A DNA stretch of 64,000 nt from Golubevia sp. BC0850 (lineage: Eukaryota > Basidiomycota > Exobasidiomycetes > Golubeviales > Golubeviaceae): NCBI GenBank assembly GCA_012976225.1, contig JAAVVG010000003.1, positions 124,001 through 188,000 of the forward strand, read 5' to 3'. Each line of letters starts with the position of its first letter. Within the stretch, counting starts at the first letter, position 1. The translations under genes and the position numbers were made by a program. This document shows, one piece after another, positions 12,464-23,640 of this stretch. The notes beneath the pieces are model-generated. The model was not told the origin of the DNA. It was given only the letters and a program-made list of their open reading frames with translations, and ran no database searches.

Positions 12464-15400
12464 ATGCCATCCAAGAGATCCTTGGCTGTCGATTCTGACG
12501 ATCCAGAGCAACTATCTCTTGATTCTACATCAGCAACTCCTGCGCGGAAGCAATCTTTCTTTTCAACTTTAAAAGCCAGATTATCTCAAACTTTCACTCC
12601 ATCGCAATCTCAATCAAGGCCTAAGAAGAAGCAACGTACCAATATCAACGAAGCTCTAGCTCTCCCTTCCAACGAAGCTTCATCTTCATCCCCATCCTTC
12701 TCTTCTTCTACTGGTACTTCTCTGTACCCTACTTTACCTTCAACAACCCTTTATCCACCAATTCCAAACACCAATTCAATGTCTATTCATTTGAGTAAAG
12801 AAGAATCGGATCGTCATATAGCTATGTTGGACTCAAACAGATCCCCTTCCTCCTCCCAACCTCAATCTCTCAGCGTTCCAATCACTGTAGCAGAACAACA
12901 ACTGATCAGAGAAGAAGAAGATGATGAAGTTGACAACAGTCTTCAATCAATCGAACTAGTTCGATCACAGCAAGCCGGTTCTTCAACTTCGACTCCCACC
13001 AAAGCCAAAGGGAAAGGAGGCAAACGTAGAGGAAAGGGTAGGAAAGGAAAGGGAAAGGATAAGGACAAGCAAACTGAGGAAGAAGTGGTAGAGGAGAAGC
13101 AAAAGTTGGATTCAGAAATGCCAGCTTCAATTGGAGAGGACACTTTCAAGGAAGTTGCTCCTGCCTTCAAATCTAATCGATTCGCCAGGCTTATGGAACA
13201 GGAACCTGTTGCTGATTCGAGTATGATTGGTTTGGCTCCTAGTAGTCCAAAGCGAGGTTCTTCTGATGAGGAGGGAGAGAAAGTCTCATCTCCAACTTCT
13301 GGGGATGTGGAAGCGGCCATGGCTGAAGGTTTGCCGTCTAATGATCAGGACGGGAATAGCGGAGGAGCCCAGCAAGTGGTAGAAGACGAAGTTGTGCTAC
13401 CTCAACTGGAGAAAGGGGAGGATCCAAAAGAAGAAATTGTTGAGACCTCTGAAGGATGGAATCAACTGGAATCCTCAAATCCTAAATCAGACGAAGAACT
13501 TATTGATGATGAAGAATTAATTCTTGAACCTTTAGTCACGAAGTCGATTCAAGAAGGAGATCTTCAAACAGAAACCGAAGGACAGGGAGAAGAAGAAGGA
13601 GAGGAATTCAAAGATGGACGTCAAGAATCTATAGAACCAGCTTTCGATGAAGAAGATGATGAATTCCCAATGGAACCAATCAAGGCTTCTGAAGAAATCA
13701 AAAAAGATTTCGATGATCCTCTAGAAGATGGTTTCGAAAATGATGAGGAAATCTTAATTGTCAACGGAAATCAGAAGTGGATTCAACATCAAAAGGCAGA
13801 GGAAGGATTGTTGTTAGCTGAAGAAGGTCAGATTAGAAATGGAGGTTCAGAGGAGATTTTGGAAGTTTCGGAGAATGGAGTTTTGATGGAAGAACAAGGT
13901 CAAGAGGTGATGAAACCATCTCAACCCCTTCAAAACCAAAACTCAAATCTGGAGGAAGAATCAGAAGAGGAGGAATTGATTCAAGAAGACAAAGAAAACG
14001 AACCTCCTATCAAATCATCTATTCCAATTGGAGCTGATGTGGTTGATTTAACTGGCTCGGATGATGATGATGAAGATGGGGAGAGAATTTTATTGAATAA
14101 CAATGGCGATGATTCTCGTCATATCCCAACTTCTGCGAGGTTGGATCATTCTTCTGGTTTACTGAATGGAAATAGTCCTGGTTCATTAAATGGTTATGGC
14201 TCGTTGAATGGTGGAAATGGAATCACTAATGGTTTATCAAGCCTTTCGATTACGAGAAGAGATAGAGTTGGTTCTAGTGGCTCTTCAATAGGATCTATTG
14301 GGTTTAGAGCTCCGAGTCTGAGTGGAGTTAGTAATTTGACGGGAAGTACGACTGGTGGCGTTAGGTGGAAGAAAAAGGATCCTATTGGCATGAATGAGGT
14401 GAGTTTTCCCTTTTTGGGGAGATGTTCGTCAATCTTGGTTGGGAAATTTTACTAACTTCCGTTTTTTGTTTTGAATCCTTTTCTTGCTTGCATCAAACAA
14501 TCAGCATAAGAAGAAGGTGTCCTCTCACAATGCTCGCAAGACTTTGGAGCTGGTCAAACAAGCCTTTAAGACTAGGAAATATTGTGAGTTTGGATCTTTT
14601 GCGCTTGGACTTTCAAACTATTCATTCGAGTTCTAGTTCTTTTTTTTGGCTGATCAACTGTACGCCCTTTCCTCAATTAGCTCGTACTCGTAAGCAAGGA
14701 TCCACTTTCAATTTCGCTGATTTCCAAAGTATGATTCGATTAGGAGCCGCAGCTACCAAAGCTATCGATCAAGTCGATAGGAATCTTCAAGGTAGAACCG
14801 GGAAATCTATTCAGGTTCCAACCGATGAGGTGAGTTGCCAAACTAAACTTTTTCAGTCTAAAGCTAGGTTTGTTGAAGCTTGAACTGACCTTGTCTCTTC
14901 TCTTATTTTGATGATATAGTTCTACACCAATACCTTCCTTCAGCGTATGCTACAGAGGGAAGAGCGTACAAAAAGTGTACTTCCAGTACCGCAATACAAG
15001 CTTGATGAATTCCAAAGATTAGAGAAGGAGCGAAAGTTGAGGGAGAAACGTGCTCGTGGGGTTTTAGGACGTCGACCAGTGAGTTGTTTCCAAGCGTTCA
15101 AGTTCAGATCTCAACAGAGACCTCCCACACACGCTCTGTTCTTACATTCTAATTTCCTTCTCATCTCCTCAGCTTCCATACCAACTCGAAGACGATCAAG
15201 AAGATGAAGTCGACGACGTTTTCAAACGTAGAGGAAAGATCTCAACAATTCCTGGAGCCGAAGTGGCTTCTCAAGACATCGTTAAACTCAAACCTAAACA
15301 ATGGTTGAATGATGAAGTCATCAATTTTTATGGGATCATGGTTTTGGGTAGAGCTGATAAGGCTGAAGCAGCTAGGAAAGAAGCTAAGGCTGCTGGAATC

Positions 15401-16112
15401 AAACCTGAGAGATCTTTGAACTCTTATTGGAGAGTTCATTATTTCTCTAGTTTCTTTTATTCGAGACTTATTGATCAGGGTTATTCTGGTGTTAGGAGGT
15501 GGAGTAAGAAGGTGAGTCTTGGAGAAGGGATCATGTCTCTCTGTGTCCCAAGCTTTAAACTCACTCCCTCGTCATCCCGCTTTGACATCTAATCTCATTC
15601 ACCTTTGTGCTCTTAATTCTACTCAGGTCGATCTATTCACCAAAGATCTAGCTCTAATTCCAATCAATCTAGGAAACTCTCACTGGGTTTGTGGAGCTAT
15701 CAATTTTCGTCTCAAGAGGTTTGAATATTACGATTCTCTAGGACATCCAAATGAAACTGCCTTCAAAGTCTTCAGAAACTACATAGTTGAAGAAGCTAAG
15801 GACAAGAAGAAAGGAGACTTGGATCTAACTGGCTGGACTAATTATTTCGATCCTTTGAACAATCCATCTCAAGAGAATGGATTTGATTGTGGAGTCTTTG
15901 TCTCTGTGACTTTGGAACAGATTAGTAGAAGAGATCCTTTCACTCCAATTCCTGATGCTTTGAAATGGGAAGATGGGAAACTGACTGGTTGGGAAAATGG
16001 AGGGGTAGATGATGAGGAGGATGTTGCAGAATGGAATTTCACTCAAGACGATATGCCTTTTATTAGGAGAAAAATGGCTTATGAAATCGCTACTAAGAAG
16101 TTGATGGATTAA
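12353..16112 (+). CDS. ULP1: SUMO-specific cysteine protease, Ulp1 type
   Basis: Six exons (12353-14398, 14505-14583, 14681-14829, 14920-15078, 15173-15511, 15627-16112) encode up to 1,085 aa; a second ATG at 12464 (MPSKRS) would give 1,048. The first 680 residues are disordered and acidic, with a Lys-rich KGKGGKRRGKGRKGKGK tract that may be a nuclear signal. The last 260 residues are the C48 peptidase: LKPKQWLNDEVINFY, then the catalytic His about residue 943 (NSHWVCGAIN), Asp about 960 (YYDSLG), Gln about 1006 and Cys about 1012 (SQENGFDCGVF). All four key residues are present. Ulp1 matures SUMO precursors and strips SUMO from targets, usually at the nuclear pore. Splice phases agree throughout. 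Confidence 0.93.
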
Positions 16113-16199
16113 ATTCGAAGTCGACTATGGTTTCTTTCTCAAAATGCTTCAGTTCCTTCTTTCCTCCTTTCTCGATTCCATATTGTACTTTGATAAAAC

Positions 16200-17028
16200 T
16201 CATGATTCCCAGACCTGCTTCAGAACTATCAAACAATTCCTCTCTTTTCTCTTTCGACTTTTCGGACCTGAATAGCTTGCGAGACCAGTTTCTGTCAGAG
16301 GCATTTCGGACTTGGGAGTCAAGACAAAGAGAAAAACCTCAGACACCAAAGCACCTAGAAGTAGGAGAGACCAGTAAGTCTGAAGCTTGATCATTAAGGT
16401 CTATACTCAGAGAATGGATGCGAAGTGTCTGACCTGGTCTCTCTTTTTCCTCTGCTCTCAATCGGCGACGCTTCAAAAGGGGAGAACTGTCTTTCGACCG
16501 CTGAGGGGCTCTCCCGTTCTCCTCAATGAGGTTTTTCCAAAAGCCTTTCGAGAAAAGTATCCCCAGAGACTGAACGCTTTCTTCAAATCTCAACTGATAG
16601 GATAAAGGAGCGGGAGGTTGAAGATCGAGATAGAGATGGAAAAGCAATTTGGTGGCGGAGGCAGAAGCAGGAGAGAAGCCTGATTTCCGAAGATGTAATG
16701 TGATATGAACAGAGAAAAGAAGTTCATAGATTCTTGAGAGATATCGATTCTGCTCTGGTCGAACCTTGAGATCAACTTGAGATAAAGTCTAAAAAGTGAG
16801 AAGGCCGTCTCCTCTCAAACTCATTTGTCTTTGGTTCAAGCTCGATTCATGTTCCAAATTGTATCCTCTACCATCAACTTCAACAAACGATTCTTTCCTT
16901 GATTCACTTTCCTTTTTGTGTTTTCGTCTAGCATCTAGATCACCATTCCATCTATGGTAAAGCTCCAATTTGTTCGATTTCTCTCCCTTCTCATCACCAC
17001 CCTCGGTCTTCTCCTTCAAAGAATTCAT
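16200..17028 (-). CDS. Unidentified protein, tentative three-exon gene (about 228 aa)
   Basis: On the minus strand, exons 17028-16879, 16788-16407 and 16354-16200 join in frame. The second junction (CTGA|GTATAG ... CTTCTAG) is good. The first relies on a weak GTTGAT donor and is needed to skip an in-frame TAG at 16789. The N-terminus is very charged (DARRKHKKESESRK). The middle is well ordered: an aliphatic IYELLFSVHITLHLRKSG, then LFHLYLDLQPPAPLSYQ. The end is basic (KSRKRKERN). No family recognised. It converges with ULP1, with 87 bases between the stops. If the first intron is wrong, the in-frame TAG would make this a decayed gene. Confidence 0.35.
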
Positions 17029-17109
17029 GTTGAATATTGAATGACCATTCTCTCTCACTTCACGACCTAACGATGGTCAAGATTATATACAATGCGGGGC
17101 CGGTATCCT

Positions 17110-18209
17110 TAAACCGAGGTTCTCACTTTAGCAAACTCTTTGGAATCAGCAGCTGGAAAGGCCTTGAACCTGTCAAGAATCGATCCTGGTAGAGATCCAT
17201 CCTGCTTTCCAAAAGAGATCTTTCAAGAGATCCTCAACCTCTCCACCTCAAGCACTAAGATTCATTGCTCGAGAGTCAGCAAGGGATGGGAAAGCGAGCT
17301 TCAAGCCGAACCAATGCTTTGGAGAGAACTCAAGATGATCGAAAGCAAGGAAGAGAAGCAAAAGTCCTGGTATTTGCCTCGTAGATTCACTTCTACCAAA
17401 TTTGGTCTATCCACTGTCAAAACTTTCGCAAAGAACTCAACTGACGCTCTTCGTTCCATTCAATTGGACTTTGAGTTTTGGGAAGGTAGCAATCATCAAC
17501 TCCACGAATTCTTGTAAACTTTGGGAAACTCGGCAGACTCTCTCAAGACTTTGAGCTTCACTGGTCACATCGACAGCGCCAACGTCACTTCTGACGCTAT
17601 CTCATTGGCTGGGAAGTGCAAGAGTTTGGATAGTTTCGAATGCTGCGTCGAAGAATCTTTCTACCAACCATATAGTCCACCAGGTGATGGATCTGCTTGG
17701 GAGATCGACTCTCAAGCCGGTGCTCAATTCTACGAGATGATTCAGTTCGACTATCTCAAATCCAACTCTTTCCCTTCCACCATCAAGCTAGCTAGCTCCG
17801 ACCTGTCAGAGTTGCATCTCGGAAAGATGAATTTCTTTCAAGCAAGCCAGGTATGTAGAGATTAACATGACCAGGCCTCACGAAGATATTCATGTTGCCA
17901 ACTTCCCATTAGATCAAGCTGCAGTTGTCGCGTTGATGAAGATCAGTAAAGAGACCTAAGATCTCTACGTATCTTCTAAATTTCTTCTCTTACTCGTAGA
18001 TTGGGGGGGGGGGAGAGCTTTCAAAGACCGCTTTAGTTCATCTTCCAAAGTTAAGGATCCTGCAGATCAAAACGATTGCATCTCGTCACTCATTCTACGG
18101 TGATGTCGAAAACCCAGCAAGAGTTTCTGTTACTATTTTCGCTCCAAAAATGAAACCAGACAAGTTTGAGGTTAACGATGGAAGTTTTGTTCTCAAAGAA
18201 AATGCTTAG
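17110..18209 (+). pseudogene. Decayed F-box/LRR gene
   Basis: The frame has no start ATG. It reads an F-box (CFPKEIFQEILNL ... CSRVSKGWESEL ... WRELKM), hits TAA at 17515-17517, and then continues in the same frame with LRR-like text (LKTLSFTGHIDSANV, FPSTIKLASSDLSELHLGKM). After about 17850 the reading changes frame and includes further stops. A last open piece, from about 18015 to the TAG at 18207, reads KTALVHLPKLRILQIKTIAS, again LRR-like. A run of ten Gs at 18003-18012 sits at one frame change. F-box proteins are substrate adaptors of SCF ubiquitin ligases. An intron cannot explain the TAA, because the nearest usable sites are about 24 nt apart. Confidence 0.6.
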
Positions 18210-18772
18210 AAGGAATGTGGAGAGTAGAATTGAGTTGACAAATGAGAAACACTAATGCAAATGAAAGCGAAAAGAAGATATGCTCTGCTGTAAACAAGAG
18301 ATACTCACAACCATGAATCAAATACTGAATCCTTCTCTGCGAGTCTGGTACAACTCGGCTGAACGACCCTCTCCTCAAGGCAGAAATGTCTGAGTCAACC
18401 AACCTCAACTCGACCTCTCCTCACTTCTTCATGAGCTTCTCGATTCTTGACTGAGGTCGGATCAGATGAAGCGAAAGTGATGGTAAAATGGATCAGATTG
18501 GACGTCGTGGAAATTGGGAGTCCACGTTGCGGAATTTTGAGGACTCCCAATTTCCACGACGAAGACCGTGGTGAAGAATCAAATCGATAACCAAGTTGTA
18601 TCTTGGTCTCCTGTTCTCCACCCAACTCCGTCCTCCCTTTTGGTCAGTTTGAATCCCGATCTCACCAAAATCTTTCTATCAAAGGTGACACGCGACTCAC
18701 TGCGCAGACATACATCCTCAGCAAGACACCAAGACTTCCACTAAAGAACGGAGACCCTCCATACCGTCTAGC
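18210..18772. other. Intergenic region with a perfect hairpin
   Basis: This lies between the decayed F-box gene and the small membrane protein. The only clear structure is the inverted repeat at 18503-18561, listed separately. No ORF is convincing on either strand. Confidence 0.4.
18503..18561. repeat. Perfect 21-bp inverted repeat with a 17-nt loop
   Basis: The left arm, 18503-18523 (CGTCGTGGAAATTGGGAGTC plus C), is the exact reverse complement of the right arm, 18541-18561. Seventeen bases separate them. The bases just outside the arms do not pair. The arms are about half GC, so the RNA hairpin would be stable. There is no T-run after it on either strand, so a pol III terminator is not indicated. 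Confidence 0.85.
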
Positions 18773-19204
18773 ATGTGGAAGTACAAAGATATTGAAGATG
18801 CCCTCTGGAGCATCGGAAGTTTGATATTTGCTGGTTGGCTCAATTATGCGCATGGAGGAAATGTGATGGCCTACGTGAACAGCATGGGTCTCATGAACAA
18901 GGTGCTTGCCTATCTGGTTTTGATCACCTTGGGCTTGCGAACATTCACACTTTCACTTCTACTACTAGACCGAGTCTATGTGAAAGTCAAGTACCGATGG
19001 CTTGAGTCCCTGGAGGATGTGGAAGGTGAGTTCGAAATCTCGGGCCACCGTCTCTTGTTTTTTGCTGACTACCAACCCCTTCCCCTCTTTGTTGCTTTGA
19101 TTATTTGATCCGTCTTCTCTCTCTGAGGAGAACTAGAGAGGTCAGAGAAGGGCGCGCAGACTGGAAAGGAGTTTGGCATTTCAGATCAACGTGAGATTTC
19201 GTAA
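18773..19204 (+). CDS. Small predicted membrane protein (109 aa)
   Basis: Two exons, 18773-19025 and 19128-19204, join with matching phase (GAAG|GTGAG ... CTGAG). The product starts MWKYKDIEDALWSIGSLIF and has two or three hydrophobic segments: about residues 10-30, and a long one about 45-68 (LAYLVLITLGLRTFTLSLLLL). A charged cytosolic-looking tail follows (VKVKYRWLESLEDVEGELERSEKG). I recognise no family. It converges with the permease gene, with 37 bases between the stops. The in-frame region upstream has no earlier ATG before a stop. An unannotated 5' exon remains possible. Confidence 0.4.
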
Positions 19205-19241
19205 CACAAAAGATGAAAGATACAAAAGATACAAAGATGCA

Positions 19242-21605
19242 CTAAAGCAAATACCTGAAGTTAGATTTAGCCATCAACATCTCTCCCAAAGAAAGAGTAT
19301 TCAACTCTGCTACATCTTCGACTGCAGCTTGTTTCTGGTCGGCAGTGGCGAAGCTGCCGTTACCGGTGACTCTATCGAGCTCAGCGTTTCTTCTTTGGAG
19401 ATGAGCACGGAGAGAAAGCGCAATCGTAATGACGACCAACGCCATACAAGCGCAAATCAAGTTGGACCTCCAGTAGCTTGGACCCCAAGATTTGTCCCAC
19501 ACGTAGCTTCCACTGATGTTTCCGAGCTGACTGAAGGCGTTGATGACTATAAGGAGAAAGAGGCAGAGACAGAAGGAGTGAATAAGAGAGAGGAGGGAGA
19601 TTGGTCTCAGGATGAAGAATGAAGATGCGAGCTCCTCGTCTTCGGGGTACTCACAGGCTAGGCTGCAGCACGCTTGTAAGTTGGTCTGGGGACGCAACTT
19701 GGAATCCAACTGAGAATGATGACGTAGCCCTAGTAAGAAAGGAAGGACAGAGAGGAGCAGAGACGGGAAGCGGAGGTCAGGCGAGCGGCTCTGGAACCTG
19801 GGAGTCTTTCGTGAAGGCCATGATACGAACAGCGTAAGATTGAGCTTGAGTGAAGAGGGCGAAGAACCTAGCTCCGAGGTTCTGAGTGACAGCTCCAATT
19901 ATGAAGCCAACAATTCCGACAACGAATGGGACGATGATGTGGAAACATCTCTCGCGAGTCTTGTCAGCGTGCAAAGCGTTGAAGAGAACACAGAGGAAAG
20001 CGAACATCCAAGGGCCGAAAGTAATCAAAAGAGTTGTGACTTTGTCGTATCCGAGAGTTCCGACCTTTTAACGAAGAGAAGAGAACGAGTCAGCAAACCT
20101 CGAGGTGGTGGTTTCCTCTCCAAGGCAATCATGACTCACAATCGTTGGGAAGAAAGCATTGAAGGAAACAGCGATAACTGCGGCTGTAAGAAGGAAAGTA
20201 AGAGCCCAGACCTTGACGTCTGTTAAAGCCAATTTCAGTCCATTTAAAGCTCCTCCCTCATTTGCATCAGATTCTCCCGCATCAAGAACTAGTCTCTTCA
20301 GAGCTGGAGCTCGTTCTTCCCCAGATAAGAACGTGGTGTTCTCCGGCATGTCTGGTAGAATGAAATAGGCAATGAAAGCTGTAGGAAAGAAGAGGGAGAG
20401 GAGAGAACAGTCAGTTCACGTTCGTGTCCTTTTGATTCTTCCTCTCTGATGCTTACCAATTCCAACAGTAATAGCCCCTTCGAGAATGAAAAGCCAACGC
20501 CAGGCTCTGATTCCATGTACACCTTCCATCCCTCCGATGATCCCTGCAGATATCAGTCCTGAAATAGCGTTCGACAGGATACTACCAGAGTAGAGCATAG
20601 CCATTCTAGTAGAGAGTTCTTTCTTGGTGTACCAACTTGAAATGACGAAAAGAGCTCCCTGAAGAAGATGAGGTGGGAGAAACAAAGTCAGCAAACCAAG
20701 AAATCTTGGGATGTGGATTTAGGGATCAAGAATAGAGTCGTACTCACAGGGAAAAAAGCACTTTCGACGACTCCCAAGAAGAATCGAACCAGAAGAAGTC
20801 CAGTAAAGTTGTGAACAACGGCAGTGAGAGCTGAAACGACTCCCCAAACGGCTACGCATACGGGAATGTAAATTCTAGGACGGCCTACCTTGGCTAGTAA
20901 CAGGTTGGATGGGATTTGGAATAGAATATAACCAACATAGAGAATTGAGAGAACTGTTCAAAGAGGAAGGGAGGTTGAAGAATTTGAGTTGAACTTCTGC
21001 TCGACTTGTTTCCTTTGCGAGACGTTGCCTTTGTCTTTGGCAGAACTCACTGGTTGGATACTGCTGCCCCACCAACCCCAAGTCGTCTACAAGTCCAACA
21101 TCTGATAAAAAAAGAATCGTTCAAATGAAGGAGAAATCGAGTTAGATCTAGTCATCAAATCGCCCCTTTCTCTTTTTCAGCGCAAGAGGCGAGTGAAGGG
21201 AAGAGTCAATCTCCTGCTTACCTCTTGCTGCTGATGGTGAATTTCTATCCAGATAGTTCAGGATGTACAGCTGAAGGAGAATTCGAGAAGAAAGAGAGAC
21301 GGGAAGTTTAGCATGAGTGTTGCGAAAAAAAAACACCTTTCTTCCACCTGACGCACCAACCCCACGCTCGGCTCGTTCCCTTCGAAACTCACCAGAATCA
21401 AACAAGGCATCAATCTGATGTCGATTTTCCTGACCAATTTCTTCTCCAAAGCCAACTCTTTTTCGCTCAAATTCCTTGGTTCTTCAAAAGTGGGAACCAT
21501 TGCATCTTCTGCTGAGCTGCTGGTCGCAGTTTGAGCAATGTTCTCTCCTTGAAACCCTGTTGCTTTCTTGTCCTCAGACATTCTCTTGTCTTCCTGGTTG
21601 TTCAT
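19242..21605 (-). CDS. MFS permease, Dal5/allantoate (anion:cation symporter) family, with a probable one-base lesion
   Basis: Nine exons on the minus strand: 21605-21393, 21270-21222, 21101-21051, 20953-20748, 20658-20457, 20378-20140, 20064-19831, 19729-19655 and 19546-19242. The protein has the family's cytosolic N-terminus (EKKLVRKIDIRLMPCL), LNYLDRNSPSAAR, ILYVGYILFQIPSN, LLVRFFLGVVESAFFP, WRWLFILEGAITVGI, and near the end PSCVPRPTYKRAAA, NAFSQLGNISGSYVW and a final SNFRYLL. Members of this family carry allantoate, nicotinate, pantothenate and similar anions; the substrate cannot be read here. In exon 8 the codons after KRAAA read TAG, and the phase no longer matches exon 9. One extra T (TTA GCC T) would restore the usual ALAF. 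The intron after QSYA uses an unusual GTTCGT donor. Either the gene is newly dead or the base is an assembly error. Confidence 0.8.
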
Positions 21606-22006
21606 GGTTTGCGGAAGATGTTGGGAGGAGGCAAGAAGATGGGTCAAGAAGGAAAAGTCTGGAGGAAGCTCTTTTTATATGATTTGCAGAGATTTTGTGA
21701 GCGATTTTGTCCCTGTGGTTCGGTAGGATTCCGATTGGAATCCGCAGATGAGCCCAGCTGACCTTGAAACCCCTGAATCTTGACCTTCGGTTCAGTCCAC
21801 GGAAGGACTATTGAAGTCGGACATGCGGACATGCGGATTTGCGGATTTGCGATGGCCCGCACTGAATGTTCCCCCGGGTGGGGGGGGGAGACAGGGAGTT
21901 GGGGGTGGCAAAACAGTAGAGGATGTTACTTCCTCTATGTACTCCATCTGAGGACTCTTGATTGTCTTTGGAAAACAGTTCTCACGAGCGAAGAAAGTTC
22001 TGTGTT

Positions 22007-22057
<51 letters not shown>

Positions 22058-22124
22058 TCTGCGAGAGGATCAAATGCTTTGGAAGAAGTCTTAACTTCTT
22101 GTCGCAAACACCATCAAATCGAAG
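21606..22124. other. Divergent promoter region with a (GA)n tract
   Basis: This 519-base region lies between the permease start (minus) and the CCDC174-like start (plus). It contains a small direct repeat of the type GACATGCGGACATGCGGAT near 21820-21850, a G-run near 21875-21888 and a (GA)n microsatellite. No ORF is supported. Confidence 0.5.
22010..22053. repeat. (GA)n microsatellite, about 22 units
   Basis: An almost pure alternation of G and A about 44 bases long sits some 70 bases upstream of the ATG of the CCDC174-like gene. It could fall in that gene's promoter or 5' leader, where GA tracts often keep nucleosomes off. Confidence 0.9.
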
Positions 22125-23416
22125 ATGTCTAAAGGAGGATCTTCATCTGCTATTAATTCCTCATCTTTCCTCAATCTCAAAGCTGATTTAGCCAAAAAGA
22201 AGTCAGAAGAAAAGAGTGGCAAGTGCTCAAAGGAGGAGAAATCAAAGGTGAGTACACTCTGTGACTCTACCACCTCTTATTTCGAGCTATCCAGATTCTA
22301 ATCCATCTTCTCCAATCTCGTCTGGATCTATCACAGAAACTTCCAGCATTCCTTCGACCCTCTCCAGGAGTCCTCTCTCGATCATCAAAAGATTCAAGTA
22401 GCAACAATGCAAAAGCCAACCTTTCCAACTGGGCTTCTACTCCCTCCGCTCAGTTAGATGCAGCCAGAGCTGCGATGGAAAGAAAGTCCAAGATGTACGA
22501 TAAGCTCAGAAGGGGTAAACAAGGTGGATTGAATGAGGAGAGCATAGTTGGTGGGTTGATAGATTGGGATCGGAAGGACGATGATCGTAGAGGGAACGAC
22601 AGTGTTGATGAAGACAGTGACGAGGAAAGAAGATGGAAAGATCCGGAGAATAGATCGGAAGAAGATGGTGAAGATTCGAACCGCAAGTCGAAGAGGAGGA
22701 AAGATGAAAGTCTGGGAGAGGAAGATCCACTTATCACTTACAAGGATGAGTTCGGTAGATCTAGAACTGTTCCTCAGAGTGAAGTTCCTAGAGATGTTCT
22801 TAGAGCTATGGAGCTAGAATCGAGCTTACCTAAAGAAGAGTGAGTATGAAGATCAAGCAGGTTTCATTTGTCAGGAGGATGGATCCATCTCACATCTGAC
22901 ACTTTCTTCCTTTCCTTTCTACTTAAATCCTCACCTTCCAGTTCCAACGCTCAATACGGACCCGCGACCTCATTCCCGATCTATCGTCCTCCTTCACCAG
23001 TTCTTGAAGCTAGAGGAGAAGCCCTGAAGGATACAACAACTCATTTCGACGCAGATTTCGAAACTAGAGATAGAGGTGCTGCCTTCTATAGGTTCAGTAC
23101 TGATGAGCAAACCAGGAAGGAAGAAATGGAAAGAATGAAGTTGGAGACAGAAGAGACTGAGAGGAAGAGGAAGGAGAAATCTGGTTTGGACAAGAGCGAG
23201 GAGGAAGAAAAAATGGACTTGGAAACGACGTATTGCAAGGATCAATCTCAAAAGCAAGTTCCGACTCGAAGACCTCTAACGACTTTCGAAAAGAGGAAGC
23301 AAGCTAGAAAGTTGGAAGTGGACGCAAAACGGAAAGAGATTTATGGAGAAGAAGAAACGAAGAGATTGGAAGATGAGAGAGTTGAAGCTTTTCTCAATCA
23401 ATCTCTCAATCTGTGA
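22125..23416 (+). CDS. CCDC174-like nuclear coiled-coil protein
   Basis: Three exons (22125-22247, 22337-22839, 22942-23416) give 366 aa with agreeing phases. The N-terminus has SFLNLKADLAKKKSEEK, matching the start of CCDC174 proteins. The middle has LDAARAAMERKSKMYDKL and an acidic/basic stretch, then ITYKDEFGRSRTVPQSEVP. The C-terminal third carries the family signature (Pfam DUF4078): TRDRGAAFYRFSTDEQTR followed by a Lys/Glu-rich helix. CCDC174 proteins are nuclear and associate with RNA processing and exon-junction factors in animals; the fungal role is little known. It converges with the polymerase gamma gene, 224 bases between stops. Confidence 0.85.
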
Positions 23417-23640
23417 TTGTTCTGCTCTTCATTTAGTGCGAGAATCTCATCTATACTAGCATCAAAAGCTCATTCGCCCGAGACTGCCCAATTATTTTCA
23501 ATTTCTCCTTCTTCATTCTCAATAGCATTCATGCAATCTGTAGCAATAGTAAACCAATCCTGTAATATTAAAGCAAGTGTAACAAATCAATGAGTCTTAA
23601 AAATACAACCGAGTAAGATACAGTCTTAAGCTAGAGTCTT

